This document shows, in pieces, positions 60,959-64,000 of a stretch of 64,000 nt of DNA (the stretch's first letter is position 1; every line of letters begins with the position of its first letter). Below the pieces are notes generated by a model, which did no database searches, was not told where the DNA came from, and saw nothing but the letters and a program-made list of their open reading frames with translations. The stretch covers positions 62,001 through 126,000 of the forward strand of contig NZ_JALAMS010000001.1 in assembly GCF_026790145.1 (NCBI RefSeq), given 5' to 3'. A program made the translations under genes and the position numbers. The DNA is from Bacillus_I endophytica_A. GTDB taxonomy: Bacteria; Bacillota; Bacilli; Bacillales; Bacillaceae_H.

Positions 60959-61198
60959 TCATACGTTCTTTTTTCTTCCCAAATTAAGAGGAACGCTTGG
61001 TGCTTCTGGCTCAACAACGTTTGTGGTCTCACCTGCTTTTACTGTTTCAGGAGCCTTCTCTGTGAAGCCGCCTGTATTGTAAAGCTGCGCAAGAGAACGA
61101 ATCATTCCAGCGCTTCCAATTTGAAAGACAGAAGAGTTACTAACGCTCGCAACCCGAATCGAATGGATGCAAATGCTTTGATTTACATAGAAATTCAT
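60959..61198 (-). CDS. gerPB: Spore germination protein GerPB
   Basis: 79-residue GerPB homologue: MNFYVNQSICIHSIRVASVS, then SSVFQIGSAGMIRSLAQLYN and a proline-rich tail. GAGGTGAGG precedes ATG 61198. Gap to gerPC is 84 bases. Confidence 0.92.
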   Translation of the reverse strand: MNFYVNQSICIHSIRVASVSNSSVFQIGSAGMIRSLAQLYNTGGFTEKAPETVKAGETTNVVEPEAPSVPLNLGRKKNV

Positions 61199-61210
61199 AA
61201 CCTCACCTCA

Positions 61211-61432
61211 TTAAGCATTGGCAGCTATAGGTTGATCAATAAAATCTTGATCCTGCGTATTTGTTGAACTGATTTTATTGTTAATCACCAATCCATCTCC
61301 AGTACTAAAAGATCCTGCTCCAGCAAATGTCTTAGAATTTGCTGAAGGTGCGATCGTATAAACGTCTCCAATATGAAAAATACTTGCTGTTCCAATATTA
61401 TTTACACTAACTGCTCCAACAATAGCTGGCAT
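61211..61432 (-). CDS. gerPA: Spore germination protein GerPA
   Basis: 73-residue GerPA, first gene of the operon: MPAIVGAVSVNNIGTASIFH, then the IGDVYTIAP motif and the conserved end DQPIAANA. AAAGGGTG precedes ATG 61432; the sigma-K-like promoter is 31-58 bases upstream. GerPA and GerPF are paralogues flanking the operon. Confidence 0.94.
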   Translation of the reverse strand: MPAIVGAVSVNNIGTASIFHIGDVYTIAPSANSKTFAGAGSFSTGDGLVINNKISSTNTQDQDFIDQPIAANA

Positions 61433-61462
61433 AAAAACACCCTTTGATTTTGAGTTATAGTG

Positions 61463-61490
61463 TATCGTATGTTAGGACGAAATATAAGGT
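61463..61490 (-). promoter_or_regulatory. Sigma-K-like promoter of the gerP operon
   Basis: On the minus strand AC (61490-61489), 17 bases and CATACGATA (61471-61463). The -10 is identical to that of the yheC/yheD array (14771-14779), with the same spacing and a CACC context at -35. gerP is a known late mother-cell operon. Confidence 0.7.
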
Positions 61491-61608
61491 GATAGCCTAT
61501 TTATCCTTTTGTAATTGGAATAAATTTCTGACCCCTTTAAAGCTGATGATCTACTAAGTTTCAGCTATAATGGATGGCTAAGAGAGAAATGAATAAGGAA
61601 GTAAGAAA

Positions 61609-62771
61609 ATGAATGGAATAAAAGATGAAAGAATAGCAACTGTTGACCTCTTGAGAGGGTTCGCTCTTTTAGGAATTCTACTTGTCAACATGCCTGGATT
61701 TTATTCGCCTTCTATTTATATGGATTCCTTTGAAGATACACACTCAAAAATATATATGGCTATAGATATTTTAGGACAGGGAAGTTTCTATCCTATTTTC
61801 GCTACTTTATTTGGTTTTGGATTTATGAACATCTTTCAAACTTCTTTTAAGAATAATGTTGCTTTTACTCCTTTATTTTCAAGAAGGCTATTTTTACTTT
61901 TGTGTATCGGATGTATACATGCTTTTGTTATTTGGTATGGGGATATTTTAATTTTGTATGCTGTGTGCGGTTTTTTTCTACTTTTTTTCAAGAAGCAAGA
62001 GGGAGAACCTTTCTTTATTGGGGAGGAGCTTTATTTATTATTCCAAGTATCATTATGCTTCTTCTTCTTATCGTTGCTTCGTTCTCAAAAGCAGAGTCAA
62101 ATGCTGTTGGCGTTGTGCAGCCGCTTATTGATAGTTCTATAAATGCTTATAGAGATGGAAGCATTGCTGAGATTTTCTCTCAGCGTTTCCTTGATTGGTA
62201 TTATATCAATAATATAGGGACGTTCCCGCTTCTGTTCTTATCTGTTTTTCCTTTCTTTCTTATCGGAGCCTTTTTAGCAAAAGAAAAAGGGTTTGAAAGT
62301 ATAAAGGAAAACGTTCTTTTCATTAAATATATATGTATGGTATGCTTTTTTGCTTTTCTATTTTTTAAGATTCTTCCGTATTTGATTGGTTTTAACGTCG
62401 CTACGGACTTTATGCAAGACAGCGTTGGTGGACCTTTAGGAGCAATCTTTTATATTACGCTGTTTATGATGTATGGTGAAAAAATACCGCGGTTTATCGC
62501 GCAGCCTTTACAGTCAGCAGGAAGAATGGCACTCACAAATTATATTGCTCAATCTGTTGTATGTACGCTCCTGTTTTATAATTATGGATTAGGTTTTTAT
62601 GGCGACATAACAGTTATGCAAGGCTTTCTGTTAGCCCTTGGTTTCTTTGTTGTTCAATGCATTGGAAGTTCTATTATCCTGAAGAGATACTCTAGAGGTC
62701 CTTTGGAGCATTTTCTGCGCTCCTTCACATATCGAGGAATGAAAAATGAAAAAAACGCAGTTGAAAAGTAG
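61609..62771 (+). pseudogene. DUF418 membrane protein gene split by a -1 frame break
   Basis: Two overlapping frames together make one DUF418-type protein of about 387 residues. The first (61609-62142) carries the N-terminal ATVDLLRGFALLGILLVNMP; the second, readable to 62771, carries the C-terminal GRMALTNYIAQSVVCTLLFY and GPLEHFLRSFTYR. Homology passes from the first to the second frame between about 61981 and 62015, next to two T7 runs (61971-61977, 61982-61988). T TTT TTC in frame is a classical slippery heptamer, so a sequencing indel, a real mutation or programmed -1 frameshifting are all possible. Confidence 0.75.
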
Positions 62772-62826
62772 GAATATAGAAAGAAAGAGCGAATTGTTTA
62801 AAAGGTAGAAAGAGGAGGAATAAAAA

Positions 62827-63711
62827 ATGAAATTTGTGACAGCTAGACTACATGATGATGAATTTATTGGTATGATCCAAGGAGAGAAAGTAATTCATAT
62901 AAATAAAATTGCCAAAGAGCGTTTTCAGACAGATATTCCAACAAATATGATTTCATTTATTGAGCATTTTCATTATTTTGAGCATATTATCAAGGAAATT
63001 ATCGAAGAAAAAGGGCATGATGCTTTTTCATATTCCATAGAGGAAACAGAGATTCTTGCTCCAATTCCAAGACCGAGTAAAAATGTATTTTGTGTTGGAA
63101 AGAACTATCGTGATCATGCGATTGAAATGGGAAGTGAACAAGATATCCCAACGAACCTTATGCTGTTTTCAAAGGCACCAACAGCTGTAGTAGGCCCTGA
63201 TGCACCTATTTTACGTCATGAAGATGTAACAGATGAATTAGATTATGAGGGAGAGCTTGCTATTATTATCGGAAAAAAAGGAAAAGCAATTTCTAAAGAT
63301 GATGCTCTTCATCACGTTTTTGGTTATACCATTTTGAATGATATTACAGCACGAGATTTGCAGTCAAAACATAAACAGTTTCTAATCGGAAAGAGTTTGG
63401 ATACTTCGTGTCCGATGGGACCTTTTATTGTGCATAAATCAGAAATTGAGAATGCAGCAAATTTACATATTGAAACGAGAGTAAATGGAGAAATAAGACA
63501 AGATGGCAATACAGGACAGTTTATTTTTCCGATTGAAGAAATTATTGCAACGTTATCAAAAGGAACAACACTTGAACCGGGCGACATTATTGCTACAGGA
63601 ACGCCTGCTGGAGTTGGAAAAGGGTTTAATCCACCAAGATTTCTATCTTCAGGAGACATCATCGAAATAACAGTTGAAGGTATTGGGACATTAAGAAATA
63701 AAGTGCAGTAA
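62827..63711 (+). CDS. yisK: Fumarylacetoacetase-fold protein YisK
   Basis: 294-residue FAH-family enzyme; B. subtilis YisK is reported as an oxaloacetate decarboxylase that also localises with cell-shape proteins. Motifs are VFCVGKNYRDHAIEMG, the metal-binding ELDYEGELAIIIGK (the two Glu and a later Asp), ITARDLQ and IATGTPAGVGKG. GAGGAA lies upstream of ATG 62827. Follows the gerP region as in B. subtilis. Confidence 0.9.
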   Translation: MKFVTARLHDDEFIGMIQGEKVIHINKIAKERFQTDIPTNMISFIEHFHYFEHIIKEIIEEKGHDAFSYSIEETEILAPIPRPSKNVFCVGKNYRDHAIEMGSEQDIPTNLMLFSKAPTAVVGPDAPILRHEDVTDELDYEGELAIIIGKKGKAISKDDALHHVFGYTILNDITARDLQSKHKQFLIGKSLDTSCPMGPFIVHKSEIENAANLHIETRVNGEIRQDGNTGQFIFPIEEIIATLSKGTTLEPGDIIATGTPAGVGKGFNPPRFLSSGDIIEITVEGIGTLRNKVQ

Positions 63712-63713
63712 CC

Positions 63714-63750
63714 AAAAAAGATCGTAAGAATTCTTCTTACGATCTTTTTC
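63714..63750. terminator. Bidirectional terminator after yisK
   Basis: AAAAAGATCGTAAGAA (63715-63730) pairs with TTCTTACGATCTTTTT (63734-63749). Confidence 0.9.
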
Positions 63751-63998
63751 TATCCCAATTTTCGTAAATCAGATGATAAGAACTGCTCACCTGTATTGAG
63801 TGTAATCTCAAAACGGTCGTTTCCTTCACTACAATCAAAGTGGTGATGAACTGAACAGATTCTTTCTTCGTTATCAAAGATAAGGAAATTCACGCCGTTT
63901 TTTTCACCATCAGTAGGTAAGAAACATAAAGTGTTAAAGCAATAAATACAATCATAAAGAGAAAAAGAGAGATCATTCAATAGTTGGCTTAAGCGCAT
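63750..63998 (-). CDS. Hypothetical protein at the window edge
   Basis: 82 residues from ATG 63998, two bases inside the window, so the ribosome-binding site cannot be seen and the true start may lie beyond. The sequence MRLSQLLNDLSFSLYDCIYC with later SVHHHFDCSEGNDRF is not a family I recognise. Cys and His residues could bind metal. Confidence 0.5.
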   Translation of the reverse strand: MRLSQLLNDLSFSLYDCIYCFNTLCFLPTDGEKNGVNFLIFDNEERICSVHHHFDCSEGNDRFEITLNTGEQFLSSDLRKLG

Positions 63999-64000
63999 GA

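Overview
This window is a chromosomal segment of an AT-rich, endospore-forming member of the Bacillaceae. Sporulation and germination genes (an sspB-type SASP, yhaL, pbpF, the gerP operon and yheC/yheD-type coat genes) sit among housekeeping genes in almost the order of the Bacillus subtilis yhe-yha-yhf-yis region. An isocitrate lyase gene and an apparent intracellular polyhydroxybutyrate (PHB) depolymerase, neither expected in B. subtilis 168, suggest a Bacillus/Priestia relative. Species cannot be fixed from this sequence alone. No CRISPR array, prophage, insertion sequence, rRNA gene or canonical tRNA gene was seen.

Layout. (1) 1-3855: the 3' end of a TPP riboswitch with its terminator, then tenI-thiO-thiS-thiG-thiF for the thiazole half of thiamine. 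(2) 3856-7816: promoter, leader terminator and a BmrCD (YheIH)-like heterodimeric ABC exporter. (3) 7847-14800: yheG, an sspB-type SASP whose leader carries a tRNA-like element, and four tandem ATP-grasp YheC/YheD genes behind a sigma-K-like promoter. (4) 14871-25784: yheA, yhaX (a HAD protein with altered catalytic residues), hemZ, yhzD, yhaM-like, yhaL, prsA, small membrane proteins, yhaI, hpr/scoC, yhaH, trpP with a TRAP site, serC and hit. (5) 25785-26400: a gene-free gap with three copies of a Shine-Dalgarno-like module and a minus-strand terminator, a possible noncoding RNA. (6) 26401-37513: ecsABC, yhfA, hmoB, pbpF, hemE-hemH-hemY and a tiny yhfH. (7) 37736-47131: yhfI, lplJ, lcfB, yhfN, aceA, an IDEAL-domain protein, a VTT-domain membrane protein, a PHB depolymerase-like hydrolase and an SDR reductase. 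(8) 47244-59431: addB-addA-sbcD-sbcC-yisB, with a near-consensus LexA box ahead of addB. (9) 59456-61490: gerPA-F on the minus strand with a sigma-K-like promoter. (10) 61609-63998: a frame-disrupted DUF418 gene, yisK and a hypothetical gene cut close to its start by the window edge.

How the genes work together. The thi and hem groups are biosynthetic operons; lcfB, the PHB depolymerase-like hydrolase, the SDR and aceA fit a storage-lipid/fatty-acid to acetyl-CoA to glyoxylate-shunt theme; addAB and sbcCD process broken DNA ends; gerP, the yheC/D array, sspB, pbpF and yhaL belong to the spore programme. The observations most worth checking are the tRNA-like element in the sspB leader, the repeated module between hit and ecsA, the tandem FadR-like operators over the predicted hpr promoter, the LexA box at addB, and the DUF418 frame break at a slippery U UUU UUC site. 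Promoter and operator calls were made by eye against consensus sequences recalled from memory.
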